Shown one piece after another: positions 33,629 to 46,800 of a stretch of DNA of 64,000 nt (position 1 is its first letter; every line of letters starts with the position of its first letter). The DNA lies in the NCBI GenBank assembly GCA_023614405.1, contig CM042684.1, positions 469,969,650-470,033,649 of the forward strand, given 5' to 3'. The position numbers and the translations under genes are program-made. Below the pieces are notes generated by a model that did not search any database, had not been told where the DNA came from, and worked only from the letters and a program-made list of their open reading frames with translations. The DNA comes from Avena insularis. Lineage: Eukaryota; Streptophyta; Magnoliopsida; Poales; Poaceae.

Positions 33629-35424
33629 AAAATTGAAATAGATAACTATCTCGACTCCACACCAGAGGTGGACATCGAGATTAATCAAAAATATGAAGAA
33701 CCTAGAAGGAAAGGAGATGAGGCTCTTCCTCCTCCAACCCTTAAAACTCTACCAAAGGAATTAAAATATAGGTTTCTCGATGATACAAATAATTTCCCTA
33801 TTATTGTAAGTGCTAACCTCACAGAGAAAGAGGAGGAAATTTAATGAGGTTCTGCGCATGCATCAAAACGCTCTTGGGTATTCGATGAGCGACTTGAAGG
33901 GGATTAGTCCTTTGATAGCCACCCATAGAATATTCATGGAAGAAGGAGCCTAGCCGGTGGTGGACTTTCAGCAATATCTTAAACCTCACATGAAAGAGGA
34001 GGTAAGAACAGAAATCATACGTTTGTTGGATGCATGCATCATCTTTCATGTGGAGGAGAGTGAAATTGGTAAGTCCCGTTCATTTTGTTCCAAAGAAAGG
34101 TGGTTTCACATTTGTAGAAAATGAACACAATGAAATGGTACCAACTAGAACTATTGTTGGCCACATGATGTGCATTGACTATAGAAAACTTAATAAGGAA
34201 ACTAGGAAGGATTATTACCCTTTACCATTTATAGACCAAACTTTGGAAAGGCTTGCTATGTATTCTCATTTTTGCTACCTATACGGTTATTCCGGTTTTT
34301 CCCAAATTGTTGTACACCCTGATTATAAACTAAAAACTACTTTCATTTCTCCTAATGGTCTCTATGCTTATCGTCGTATGCCTTTTGGTCTTTGCAATGC
34401 TCCTGCCACTATTCAAAGATGCATGACTGCTATTTTTGCCGATTATGCTGAAAGTATTAAGGAGGTGTCCATGGATGATTTCTCTATTTATGGAACCTCC
34501 TTTAATCATTGTCTCCATAATTGGTATAAAGTTTTGCAGAGATGCGAAGACACTAATTTAGTCTTGAACTGGGAGAAATGTCATTTCATGGTCCAAGAAG
34601 GCATAGTACTCGGTCACAAAGTCTCAGGTAAGGGCATATAAGTCGATAAGGCAAAGATTGAAGCAATAAAAAGGTTGCTCCCTCCTCGAGATATAAAGGG
34701 TATAAGAAGCTTTTTGGGACATGTAGGGTTTTATAGAAGATTCGTTAAGAATTTTTCAAAAACTACTAGACCATTAACTAACCTTCTTCAAAAGGATGTT
34801 CGTTTTAATTTTGATGAAAAATGTCTTACTGCTTTCATCATATTAAAACAAGCCCTTCTTGAAGCACCAATTATTAAACCACCTAACTGGAAGAAACCTT
34901 TTGAGCTATTTTGTGAAGCTAGCCATGAAGCTGTAAGGGAAATTCTTTATCAGTATGATGGTAATGATCTCAATATCATTCATCATGCTAGTCGCACATT
35001 AAACGGGGCCCAAAAGTACTATCCTATGGCTGAAAAAGAATTCTTCGCTGTAGTCTTTTCTTGTGATAAATTTAGATATTACATCATGGACTCCAAAGTT
35101 AGAGTACATACTGATCGTGTTGGCTTGAAAGAAATACTGGAAAGGACTGATGTTAAGCCAAGAATGATCTGTTGGACTCTACTTCTGCAAGAATTTGATT
35201 TAAAGATCTTACAAAGAAAGGAAGAGGTGGAGGAAGCATTCGCGGATACTCAAGGAGTTCTTCATCCTAAAGTGGTATCATCTGTGTGCGTACATGTGGG
35301 AACCACACAACCAAAAAGGAAGTTCCCTATTTCCCCTTACAATGATTTTGGTAATTTTTTGCGACCTGTTTTATTCGAAGAGAGGAAGAAAAGGAATTCA
35401 AATGAGACCATATTCCCTCTATGA
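33629..35424 (+). pseudogene. pol: Reverse transcriptase-RNase H of element E; integrase missing
   Basis: It continues in the protease frame after a TAA. The RT region holds VHFVPKKGG, MCIDYRKLN, YPLPFIDQ, RRMPFGLCNAP and SMDDFSIYG, where the first residue of the usual F/Y-x-D-D box is Ser. A TAA (34639-34641) separates it from KGIRSFLGHVGFYRRFVKNF, the connection region, and an RNase H-like stretch with FELFCEAS, YYPMAEKEFFAVV and HTD. Reading ends at 35424 without any zinc HHCC or D,D,E integrase block. Other breaks occur near 33841 and 33951. It is a non-functional copy of a Ty3/gypsy polymerase. Confidence 0.85.
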
Positions 35425-35534
35425 ACATGACTTATGAAATTTTCAATACACCTTTATTCTAAATGATTTTCTGCTATTTCTTTTTGCATATTTGAATTTC
35501 TTTCGTTTTTCCGAGTCGACTGTCGGTCTTACGA

Positions 35535-35892
35535 GATTGGTACGGGTGGACGGTACGGACGGATCCGCCCGTACTGATGGTTGTTAAGCCAACTGATGCC
35601 TTGATGAATTTTTCGTGGAAGCGGTATGACCGCGTGGTACGGGTGTACTCCCCCATACCACCTGTCGTTATTGGTTCGGTGACTTTCTCTTTCTATTTCT
35701 CGTTTACACTTTTGTGTCAAAAAAATTTATTAAAGAAGTTACGAAGCCGATACGGACAGGTAGTACGAGCGGAACCCGACCATACCACTTAGTCGGTTAC
35801 CCTTTTACCGACTTCGTTCTGTGTTGTTTTTGGAAACGACCCGGTATGAGCGCACCGTACGGTTTCCGCCCGTACCGGATTGGTCGTTATGA
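35535..35892 (+). repeat. Four palindromic GTACGGGCGG-type cassettes upstream of ORF2 in E
   Basis: Imperfect inverted-repeat units lie at about 35535-35585, 35621-35675, 35750-35800 and 35838-35892. Each has forms of GGTACGG/CCGTACC with CCGCCCGTAC or GCGG, often ending in GGTCGTTA or GTTGTTAAG. A related unit sits in the 5' LTR (30628-30675). A TATA-like TTTATACA follows at 35997-36004. G and F have arrays of the same design with a different core. Confidence 0.6.
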
Positions 35893-36086
35893 CCCGAATT
35901 TCCTTCTTTTGTATTTATTTGTTTCCTTATTTGTTAGGATTCTTTTCTTGAGCGACCACTTTTCTACCGGCACAAATTTTACCTTGCCTCTAACCCTTTA
36001 TACATCTCCCAGAAGGGTTCTACCTTTGTATTGATATTACAGATCTTCTCCACAATCTACTTCTTCCACAAAAACTCTTTGGAACC

Positions 36087-36666
36087 ATGACCTCTACATG
36101 GAGCACCCTTCAAGAGAAGGAAAATCTCTATGGGTCGTCTTCAAGGGTTATGGAGGAAGATAAACCTGATGTACCAGAAGAGAAGAAACTTGAAGATGAG
36201 GATGGATTCAAGCTAATGGAAACAGTAAAGGATGGACATACGGTGTTCATCCTGGGCATTGGAAAAGAAGACGACTTTGACGAAGTTCAACTTGATTTAG
36301 AAGGAGATGGAGAGTTTTTCTTGGAAAAGGTGAAGAGACAAGGGGAGGAGATTCAAGCCTCCCTGGACATGCTCGAATGTCACATCAAGAAGATTGAGGT
36401 AAAAGTTCTAGGATCTTCTAAACATATTGAATTGTTGCGTCGTTACCTGCTAGATAGACTTGAAGATAATGAAGGGACTAGAGGCGAATCTCAACATCAG
36501 CCTCGGATCCATTAACGCTCAGAAGCAAACAATAGAGATGTACAAAGCTCTTGTTGAGCAGTTGGAGAAGGTCAATTAGCAACGTCGAATCCATATCTTG
36601 ATCTTGGAGACATCAAACAAGATGCTCTGTGCAAGTCTTCGCGATTCCAGAGCCTCTCCACCATGA
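36087..36666 (+). pseudogene. Element E ORF2, acidic coiled-coil protein, broken
   Basis: It starts MTSTWSTLQEKENLYG. It has acidic residues at about 28-75, then a helix-rich segment (LEKVKRQGEEIQASLDMLE and on) with heptad spacing. The first frame ends at 36515. The match to a coiled coil continues in the next frame (MYKALVEQLEKVN), with a TAG, to 36666. It occupies the ORF2 position of C, D and G but shares little sequence with them. No domain is recognised, and the function is unknown. Confidence 0.5.
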
Positions 36667-36679
36667 AGCATGCCACGGT

Positions 36680-36707
36680 ATCAAATAATCACAAGGGATT
36701 ATTTGAT
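36680..36707 (+). ncRNA. Perfect 11-bp hairpin after ORF2 of E
   Basis: The arms ATCAAATAATC and GATTATTTGAT flank the loop acaagg, 13 bases after the ORF2 stop. The identical stem with loop gtaagg occurs after ORF2 of G (51646-51673), and the internal PPT-like tract follows in both. Confidence 0.55.
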
Positions 36708-37497
36708 CCACCTGGCTTGACTCTAAGCTTGGGGGGATATGTGAGAATCTTGTAATGTATCTTATAGTTTTAGCATGTTTACTTTTCTGCACGCATGGTT
36801 AGGTTTAAATTTCTGAATTTGCATTAGTTACATCAACTTCGAGTTCCCTTTGTTCAAGAGAAGAATTATATCCGTTGAGTTATGATACTTTATGATAATT
36901 GAAGCTGTGCTTGATTCATAATTATTATATTAGATGATTGAACTAGGTTGAGTGTTATGATACTTGAACAACTGTCATAATTTTAGGGGCTTCGACACCT
37001 ATAGAAGTATTGATTAAGTTGTGAGAAGAAGAATTCTGGTAGCATATTATGATTAAGAGTTTCTGAAAGCCATTGAAGTAGTGAGCATGATCAAATAGCT
37101 CGCTGAAAAGAAGAAGAGAAAAAGGGAGAAGGAAAAATATAGATATGCAAGTATCATGAAAGAAAAAGAAAGCAGCTATCAAAATAATCAAGCATATATA
37201 AAAAAGAGAGAGAAAGAAGAAAAGAGAAAATGATCATGAATCTTCACTATTAAACTTAGAGCTACAAATCTCTAAACTCGGTGATTATATGATATGTTGA
37301 ATCCCTAGTAGCTTCTTATAATTTCATTAATGCTAGAAAAAGGTGTGGATGCCTCTAAGTTATGTAATGTGTAAGGGTATGGTAATACCCCCGACGTATC
37401 TCTACATCCGATGTTGTACACATATTTCAATTTTTGCCTCATTTATTATAACATCTCGTGTCTCATGAACATGATGATCTTGTCCATAAGCCACCAT
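36708..37497 (+). other. Element E 3' noncoding region
   Basis: No gene is seen. An internal PPT-like AAGCTTGGGGGGA lies at 36725-36737. A purine-rich stretch (37100-37235) resembles those in D, G and J. Confidence 0.55.
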
Positions 37498-37517
37498 CTT
37501 GCTCGGGGACGAGCAAG
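37498..37517 (+). ncRNA. PPT-proximal hairpin of element E
   Basis: The arms CTTGCTC and GAGCAAG flank the loop GGGGAC, 3 bases before the PPT (37521-37534). Confidence 0.55.
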
Positions 37518-37534
37518 GGCCTAGCTTGGGGAGT

Positions 37535-37620
37535 TGATGCGTCCAATATTGAAGCATATTTACCTTTTGTTTTTGCATAAATAGAGTAGGGATTTTTGTA
37601 TTTCACTGCGCCTATGTGCG
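37535..37620 (+). repeat. Element E 3' LTR, first 86 bp
   Basis: It starts TGATGCGTCCAATATTG after the PPT, matches the 5' LTR, and is cut at 37620 by the TG of element F. GTGCG (37616-37620) should be the target duplication, but the second copy is not in the window. Confidence 0.85.
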
Positions 37621-38785
37621 TGATGGCTCTGAAATATAGCCATCCACGTCCACATTTAAACTGGATATCATTCATATTTTTGATGAAATATCTCTCTAAA
37701 TCCTGCCACTAATGCCTAATAATCAAAGGGGTATGCAATCCTTTCTTTCTATTTTTTCCTGTGCAGATAATGTTGTTTGAAGATGGGAATCACTATATTA
37801 AAGTCAAAGACACGAGATTTCCAACAACCGGAAGAAACTAGGAGCCGTGAAGTGGAGGCAAACGCTTTAACGACCAACTATATGAACGAAATAAAATTCC
37901 GTCCGTATAGTTCTGGTCGTATAGTTGGCACTGCCAGCACTAGGTCAAATAGAACAACTTTCGTGAAGGGACCCCTATAAAAAGAAGCCTCGGGCGATGA
38001 GAAACCCTCCTGCCTCGCTCAAAAGTCTCTGCCCCAGATCATCAGCCGTCTCCAGATCTCAAAACACTTCTCCATCTCCATAGCCATATTCCACCACTTG
38101 TAATACTAGACCACTTCTTCGACTGATGACATTGTAATACTATTTGCTATCAATCTCATGATTTCCATTACAATGTTTGTGATTGTTGATTTCATCTCTA
38201 TGTGTGAGTAATTCTCCTTGGGCTAAGGGCTTCGGCCTAGCCATGTAGCGTTTATGCATGTTATTTATCATAGATGGGATCATATATTAGTTTGTATGAC
38301 ATGATGATTATTGTATCCTCTCTTTCCTCAATCTAAGGACCTGTCAGGTACCCAACACCCCGAGGGTTGAGCCGGGTATAGGGAGTATGAGTAATGACTG
38401 ATCTGCAGGAACCCTAGTGATAAAAGGGGTAGTACGGCTGTATGTGAAGGATTTACTTAGGATTAACAGTGACATCACTATGCATATCATTAGTTCTCTT
38501 TCTTCTATGGATGAGACTAGTACGTCATTGCTATAAGCGGCTGTAGAGGCAATAACAATTATGGATGCACTGCCCACATATAATTTATCTTTATCTAACA
38601 ATTACATGCATACTTTATCTTTATCTTTTATTCCCATTAGATGTTTTGCACAGCTATAGGTGAAACCGAACGCCCTAGGCCCCTCTCTATCCATCACCGA
38701 CTACAACAAAAAGATGCAAACTCTTGGTCTGATAAAAACACAAAAGGAATTCTAAAACTCCCAAAGGTCCGTTAAAGTAACTTCG
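37621..38785 (+). repeat. Element F 5' LTR, first part
   Basis: It contains a cassette of the F/G type (37869-37935: ACGACCAACTATATG...CGTATAGTTGGC) and a good TATA box, TATAAAAA, at 37976-37983, about 40 bp downstream. The rest of the LTR is at 55285-55379. The flanking CTTCG (38781-38785) pairs with CTTCA (55285-55289), the target duplication of G with one transition. Confidence 0.8.
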
Positions 38786-40185
38786 TGATGAGTGCATATT
38801 TGCATCATGATTTACATTATTATTTTGCATTGTAGATGTAGGATCTTGGTATTTTATGGAGCACGCGCGCACATTTTATGTCTGTTTTCACCAGGATCAG
38901 GACAGATGATGGATCTGATGGATATAATTCTTGGAGTAGTTGTACTATGGAGAAAAGAAGTAAAAAACAACGTAAATCGCTTATTCGGAAAATATTAATA
39001 ATATCAGAAGAAAACCAGAAGCGAACAAGGGAGGCAGAGAGTCCAACGACCAACTATATGACCGGAGCAATTTTTCTGGCCGTATAGTTGGCGCCGCCTC
39101 CGTCCCGTCAAATAGTTTCACCCCGTGCAATTGGTTTGAGGAGACAACATACAGAACACCCAGAAATCGCAGAAACCTCACCTCCGGAAGGCATCTGGAG
39201 GGGGAACTCATCCACCGGGGATCCAACTTCGCCCTGCGCAGATCTAGGAGGCTAAGGCATCGATCTTCATCATCCATCCATCCCATCTACATCTTGTCTA
39301 GATCTTGTTGTAATTCCTATACTCATTGTGGATTTATACAAGTGTTATTCATCTATGATTGTTTCCATTACCATTGCCATGATGTTGATTGCCTCCATGT
39401 CTGAGTAGATCATTAGTTCTTGGGGAGATGGAGAAACCCTAGTATGAGATTAAAATAAGATAAAGTACATTATAATATTCATCGCTGTGACCATGTGTTA
39501 GATTTTCTACATCTTGATGTTGAGAGAAGTCGACCTCTCAATATTTGCCTCTTGTGGGGACTTGATGGAGGAAACTACTTGTTGGTAGATGGAGGCGTGC
39601 TAGCACTTACAGTGACTATAAAGCTGTTGGCACCCCTTCCGTATAAACTTGGGAAACTAAGAAAACTCACGGAACACTATCTATGCCATGGGATACGTCC
39701 TACGGGATTACATCCCTTAATAGCGCAGTAATTTGATTGATGTCGATTGCTGACTGCTGTGGTTATGAGGATGATGTGAGCAGTGGTTGTTGCCTATTCA
39801 TCCAAATATGGAGTTCCTCCCACACATACATAGTTGAGAATGTTCATGATGATAATCTTTATCTTAAATCTTTACAATACTAGTGGTGTATCCGCTACTC
39901 CCTAAGAACGCCTTTTTCCTACTATAGTTCCAATCTTTCTTACATACACGATACTTACTTTCTATACTCAGTTGTTTTACTTTACTTTATTGCTTTTATA
40001 CCCAAAACCCCAAAACACCTTTTTACACAATACTCGCATTTTACCTTATCACTTAGAACTTTATCTAGCATTTCTATCGTAATATTTATTTTAAGAGTTA
40101 TTAGACTTCAGACTCCTGCTCCCTGTGGGATCGATATCTTTATTTCGAAACGAGCTACAAACGATCTGTGCACTTGCTGTCATCA
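38786..40185 (+). repeat. Element G 5' LTR
   Basis: This 1400-bp LTR ends CACTTGCTGTCATCA. It contains one palindromic cassette at 39045-39092 (ACGACCAACTATATG...CCGTATAGTTGGCG) and no obvious TATA box. Confidence 0.85.
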
Positions 40186-40195
40186 AGCTGCTTTC

Positions 40196-40214
40196 TGGCG
40201 CCGTTGCTGGGGAG
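40196..40214 (+). other. PBS of element G
   Basis: TGGCGCCGTTGCTGGGGAG is the tRNA-Asp type with one change. Confidence 0.9.
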
Positions 40215-40294
40215 CTAAGCGCTGTAGGTCTTTTAGTTTTTTCTTATTTATTTTTGTCTTGCTAATTTTTTTTGAGTTACAAGTTTCCACCAAC

Positions 40295-42016
40295 ATGATG
40301 GAGTTTGAGCATATGACTAGTGCTAACCCACTCAACCACTTTGGGAAGCCCTATGATATTTATAAAAGAGATAACTCCAATGAGAAGACAAGGGGGTTTG
40401 AAATAAATCCTCTACTACTTAGTATTCTACATAAGAAGCAATTTACTGCAGATCAAGAAGATCCTGATCCATATGAGCATATTGGATGTTTTAAAGATAT
40501 ATGTGGCACTTTTCTATTGACGAGATATACCGCTGATGAGGTAAGGGTTAAAAAATTTGGTCAAACTTTGACAAGTACAACTCTCTCATGGTATAGATCT
40601 CTACCCCATGAAGCCACTACTACTTGGGATAATCTAGCCTGTGAATTTCTATCAAAATCTTTTGGAATCAGGCGTCTTATAATGACCTGGAAGAATCATT
40701 CTAATGAAGGACTAGTAAGAGCTTATATTAGATTTAAAGATTTACTACGACTATGTCCTCATCATGATTTTCCTGAATGGTATTTACTACATATCTTTTA
40801 TGGCGGTTTAATTGAACCTAATAAAATTGAACTAGACCCGTTTGTGGAAGGAGCCTTTATGAATCTTCCTATACCTAAAGCTTGGGCTTTACTTAATAGA
40901 ATCTGTGATCATAGAGTTTCATGGAATTTTCGCCTAGGAAGTGAAGGAGGCGTAGAAATAGAGCATGCTTGTATTCATGACTATAATAAAAAAGGCCATG
41001 TTAAAGAATTATCTAAAGAACTTTATTTGGATTCAGATCTTGTGTTATAAGTTGTTAAAGCTTTTATAGAACATATTAAAGCTACAAAGGAGGGTCCAGT
41101 CAAGTATGATCCACCACCCGAACCAGAAAAGAAAAGAGAAGATAAAGCAGCACTTGCCTCCATAGAACCAATATATGAAGTGCCTTTCCCTAACACTAGA
41201 CAAAAGCATATTTTTGAATATGAACAGGTCAAAGTAGTACAGGAAAACAAGGAAGACGAAAGCATGCCCGGAGTCACGGAACACATGGAAGAAACCAAAG
41301 ATGAAGAGGTAACCAAGGAAGCAATTATGGCTATGTACTCACACTGTAACATAGTTGAACTTGATGAAGAAACTTCCGTATTGGTTGAAGGTAAAATAAA
41401 GGTAAAAGATGTGGGTAAGCCTATTCTTCTCTGCATATTTAAAGAAACCTCTCATTACGGTTTATGTGATCTTGGCACCAATGTTAATGTTCTATCTTAT
41501 GATTTCTACTTAGAAATAAAAGAAGAAATAGAACCGGCTACAATTGAAAATACTGATATAAAAATTATGTTAGCCAATAAAAACCTTAGAATTCCAATGG
41601 GAGTAGTTGACAATGCAACTGCCACAATTGGCAACACAAACTTTCCTATCAATTTTATAGTTGTTGATATGCCAGCTGACACTCTTTGCCCAATTATATT
41701 TGGAAGGAACTTTTTGGGTGATATAGGTGCCTATGTTAACTTCAAGAAGGAGATTGTGTCTCTTAGGTTTGGGGGAACGGAAAATAAATTCCATTTTTCC
41801 AAATTTAAAGGCAAGCCTCCACGAATACAAGAAGAAGAGAGAACTATTGAGGAATTGACGACTCTTTTCTTTAGTAATCAAGAAGAAGAGATAGATGAAG
41901 ATCCAAATTATGAAGAAATAGTTATGGAGGACAAGTCCCTGGGAGAACTAGAAAATGAATTCGATTCACTTCCCATTTTGGGACCTCCGACCGATGAGGC
42001 TTTTGAAGAGCCATAA
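40295..42016 (+). pseudogene. gag-pro: gag-protease of element G, one nonsense codon
   Basis: About 574 codons from MMEFEHMTSANP, broken only by TAA at 41048-41050 where E has a glutamine codon. Residues about 60-230 form the Gag domain (DPYEHIGCFKDICG, TLSWYRSLP, FLSKSFG, RAYIRFKDLLRLCPHH, IFYGGL). Residues about 290-370 are acidic. YGLCDLGTNVNVLSYDFY is the retropepsin active site (D-L-G) and CPIIFGRNFLGD the second protease block. A polymerase does not follow; copia H is inserted 24 bp after the stop. It is homologous to E 31910-33628. Confidence 0.85.
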
Positions 42017-42039
42017 AAGATAGGGGACGAGGAATTACC

Positions 42040-43895
42040 TGTTGGGAATCGGTGCGGAAAACAAAAAATTCCTACGATGTAACCCCAAAACTTGCCTAGG
42101 ATCTAACTATGTAGTAATGCGGTAACGGCCGATGCATAGAGAATACATACCCTTGTAGACCGTATGCGGTTAACGTTCCGCGGGGAAAGTGGTTGAAGTA
42201 GTCATACTTGTAGCCGACCTCAAGGTCGTGAAGCTCCTCGCAGGTCACCCCTTGCTCCTTTGTCATCTTCATCGTGCAACAGCTCCGTCTCATGACATTT
42301 AAGCGCCCCAAGTGTTGCGCCTCGTGTCTTCGTACACATCCAGTGCACGATGAGACCTCCGGCTCCCCGATCCCGCCAGGAGTGCGGAAGTTGATATCCA
42401 GCTAGGAATCCCTGCAGCGCAACGGCATACTGCAGATGTGCCTCGATCGCACATCCCAGACTAGGGGCCATGGTCACGAGGTATAGAGAGAGGGAGGAGG
42501 AGAAAGTCAACCAAAGGACTTCTCTAAAATTGTTCGAGTGTTTCATCCCACCCATGGGCACCCCTTTATATAGGGGGAGGGGGTGTGCCCTCCCCTTTGG
42601 GTTTCCCATGTGGGACTAAACAAAGGAGAGAGGGGGAGGCGCATGGGCCTCATGGGCCGCCGGCCAGGGGTGGGCCCTAGCCCACGCACAGCCCTAGGAT
42701 GGCCGGGTGGGCCCCCTTGAGGTGCCTGGGCCTTGGCCCTTTGGCCCTTGGCCCTTCCCTCCTTCGGTTTTCCCTCATGGGCCCTATTTCCCTAGGAAGT
42801 TTGGCCCATTAGTGGAATAACCCTTCAAATTAGATTTTAATATTATATTTAATATTAATTAAACTAATTAATATGTAAATACATATTACAAAATCCATCT
42901 TGACCCGAAACACCTTTCGATTCCCTTTCGATTTCCTCCGAACGACTTCGGATCTTTCCCAGAATGATTCCGGTCCTTTATTCTTTCTCCGAACAACTTC
43001 AGATCTCTCTACGGAACATTTCCGACTTTCTCTTTCTCTACTATGATTCCGTCTTACGAATGATCGCCCTCATCGTACCCTTAAGTGTATCCTCTCACGG
43101 CTCAGGAATGCTCTAGACATGATCTGTATCAATGATCAACAGAGGGACCAGGGATGTCCATGTGACCCCTATGCATTCCTGATGACAATGTCGTTTGAAC
43201 CGTCTAAATGTAGCATCCTCTTCCTTTTGTTTCTCGATACAACTTTTCCGAGATCCGATCACTAATATCCCATACCTTGTTCAATCTCGTTCACAACAAG
43301 TTCTGTTTTCTTGTTACCATGATATTACATCCCCGTGACCTAGTCACATGTTGCAACATTTATAGATGTAATCTCACCAAGCCGACCGTATGTATCTTTA
43401 CCCGTCATGTGGGTGAACAAATCCCGGTCTTGCAGTCACATGTCATCTACTGTTCCTTCGGAATACCCCACGTACACCTTTATGGCCACCGTATTACCAG
43501 ATGATGGTTGATGCAGTCTAAGCAGCCTCGGGAAACAGTGAGTAATATGAGCTCATGGTATAAGTAGAAGGAGTCTAGGTATAGCTATTGCAACAATGAA
43601 CTATATGACTTGATCGTGTTGCAATCCTTCGAGGAATGTCCAATCACATAATTCTCCAATGATATGATCCCGTTGTTAGTCGGCATAAATGCCCATGATC
43701 TTGAAACCCAGGTCATCTTCGTGACCAACGAACTAGTATGAATAGAGGCTACTAGGGACTTGGTTGTTTCATACCACACTTGTACCAATGTTTCTACTTC
43801 GCACAGTTATAGCACAATATGAAACTATTATAAACTAATTGAGATATGACAATAAAAACCTATTTATTATTTGCCTCTAGGGCATATCTCCTTCA
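42040..43895 (-). repeat. Element H 3' LTR
   Basis: This 1856-bp LTR closely matches 48192-50031. The PPT (own strand CAAGTGGGAGA) lies at 43897-43907. Confidence 0.85.
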
Positions 43896-46800
43896 GTCTC
43901 CCACTTGCACTAGAGTACAAATAACCTAGCTCGCATTTCACTCATATAAACCATATACCATATGCGTTTACAGATCATGCATGCTCATGGGAAACGTCAT
44001 GTCCATGTTCTGTTTTACCAGATCATTATGTCTTTTGCAAATCATTAATGTTTTCCTAATTTGACATTCACACCATTATCTCATAATGGGTCAAAGTATT
44101 TGTTTACAGATCATGACTTTTGTTTCTAGTGTTTATGATGACGGTCGTTTTCACCGTTGTCATCTAAACTTCGAAACACACTTTGCTATCATTTGTGTAT
44201 ATACTATAGTCATGGCAGTAGAACAAGGCCGGATTCCAGGAGCTTACAGTGACGTTAGATCAACCTCGAGGGCTTTCTCATGGGCACTGGGCCCTGGGAC
44301 ACATCATTCTACGTTAAAAACGAACTAGCCCCACCATAACATTATACATCACATCAGATGTAGCCTTTATACTTCTATATCTAGGTAGATCCTATCGCAT
44401 GAAATGCATCTATGCCACTTACATTGCTTCTTGCCATTTATGTACAAACTTAATTCTGGTTCAGTGATCAACTCAGGAATCACTTAAAGACATGCTCTTA
44501 TAGTTAAGACTTTGTCCTACCAACCAGAACTTCGGGTCACATTACGTCGAGTATACAACATGGTTATATGGAAGAACCTATGACTGAGGCATAGGAGATG
44601 CAACGCATCACTTTCTTTCAACCATAGTTGCAATATTGACTCAATGCTTCATATAGTAAGAACTTCTTTCTTACCTTGTTCCATTCCGAGCTACTTCAGA
44701 ATCTTGTCTTAGGACATTCTGAACATCTTTCAGAATCAAGTCTAGGAAGCATTCGACATTCAGTGTTTATTAAACTTACCAATCTATCTCGATAGATCTT
44801 CTTGTTTAATAACTTCAACTTCATCTTATTTATCTAACTTAAACATTATCAACACCAATCACATCATTCATATATGTCGTCCACATATCCTAGAATGATT
44901 TCACGCTCCCACTCAAATATGACATTCATGTTTGAGATCTAGGGATTTCACTTAGCTCCCACTCAAAATATGTCAGTTACATATTATGAATTAGCCAATC
45001 TGATTTGCTCCCACTCAAATCTAGGTCCTCTCGATAATCTTGGATATTCCAAAATTATTTGATCATCATCAATTTGAGAATTCCAATTACGAGACTTCAA
45101 TATCCATATATTTCTAGTGTAAATCCAAAATACTTAGGCATCACTACTGTTTGTAGTCAACTCCTTGAATTTCTCCAAACTTGTGACAAATCGAGCTTTT
45201 TATCATTCATTAAGTTTCATTTCCTTCTTATGACTTTGCAGTCATTCAGAAAAATCAAGTAAACTTCTTTACTTTCATAAGATCAAGTAACATGTTACTT
45301 TGTAATCTTAAATGTAACTTAATATAGGATTTTATGACTCCTAGTCATTTCTCGCACTTAGGTCCATCACGCTTCTTTGTAATTTATAGGTATGTCTTGT
45401 TCAAAACATGACAAGTGAATCAATAATATAATTCCACAAACTTGTAGAATATATAGTTGAATCCTACTTTATTTAGTAAAAGTATTCACTGAAACTTTTA
45501 TGATCATTATCATTGGTTTATCCTCTATTTGCAGAGTTTGGATTCACGAAACAAATTCCGCTGCACCACTCAACAATTCGGAGGTAAGGTCAAATACCTT
45601 ATTTGATATTTTACGTTCTTCCACCTGTATCTTCATCAAGACACGTTACTTAGACAACAATAGGTTTGCCCCTTGTGGATGATGCTTTCATAGTTTCCTA
45701 AGAATGCTTTACAAAGACTTGTTTATTCTCCATGATTTCGACTTGTCGAAATCTCCAGAAACTCGAACTTGCCATAACACTTATGGTGTTGTTTTCACGA
45801 ATCTTTAGATGTTCCTTTGTATTTCAAATGAGTGTTTTATTATTTTGATCTCTAATTCTAAATGAAAACTATAACCCCGATAAGAGATAATATTATACCA
45901 TATGTATCTAATACATAATGATTATGATGTTTAGACATTTCAACATAGTTTGAATTCATCCAACTATCATAATTTGTGAAACATCTTTCACAAGACCCTT
46001 TTATGCTAAACTTTAACTTGAATACTTTAGTCATGTCGATCAAATCGAAGAGACTTGTTAATTCAGTTAATTCAATATCCCATTTAGTTATGAACTCATT
46101 TGAAGAATTCAAATCATTTCAAACTTCATGTTTCATTAAGTAAATACACTTATTCACTTAAGTTCACAATAAATGATTTCCACTACTTGTTGAAAATATG
46201 AAACATCATTATGTATAAGTTTCAACATTTCTTCGCATATCACCGTTTTACCATAATGCGGAGTTTTAGTCATTCTGCCCAAGAGGCATGGTTTTGCAAA
46301 GTCTCTAGATTTAGCATCTAGGACCCCAATCTTTCATAAAGAACATGTAATAACCAAAATGACTTAAACGGTAGTGTCTTTTCATTATTAAGCTTTGCAT
46401 ATCTTTTAGCATTCTAATCCTTTATAAATGTTTAAACTATTATCATTAACATAGCGGTGAGAACAACTTTATTTATAATTGCAATGTGACCATAAGGTAT
46501 TGTTCATAAGAATAGTATAAACTAGTTTGTAACTTGTTCATATGAATAATCGTCTCGCCAAAAGCAAGACACACAAACTAGGATTACAAATCTATATTCA
46601 AGTCCACTAATCCAAATGATAGACTTTGAGGGAAGAAGTGATGTCGGCCATCAACTGTTTTGCTTGCCGTCACCAAGTCACATTGCCTCAAATCCAGCAA
46701 TTCTCAAGTAGATCATCCCATTTTCACAGAACGGGACAAGTATCAAATACTTTGCAAACTGCAACGAGTTTTGCAAGAACCACATTTATAATTTTGTATA

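Larger units (their letters stand above)
30361..37620 (+). mobile_element. Element E: decayed Athila-like element with RT but no integrase
   Basis: The 5' LTR (30361-31796), PBS (31807-31825), gag-protease, RT-RNase H, palindromic cassettes, ORF2, PPT (37521-37534) and the first 86 bp of the 3' LTR (37535-37620) are in order. The 3' LTR is interrupted by element F, and its remainder lies outside the window. Coding regions carry many stops and frameshifts, so the element is inactive. Confidence 0.85.

Noticed and set aside
42220..42609. Arg/Gly-rich frames in the H LTRs (also 48249-48683)
   Set aside because: They lie in GC-rich LTR promoter DNA and are not kept equally in both LTRs.
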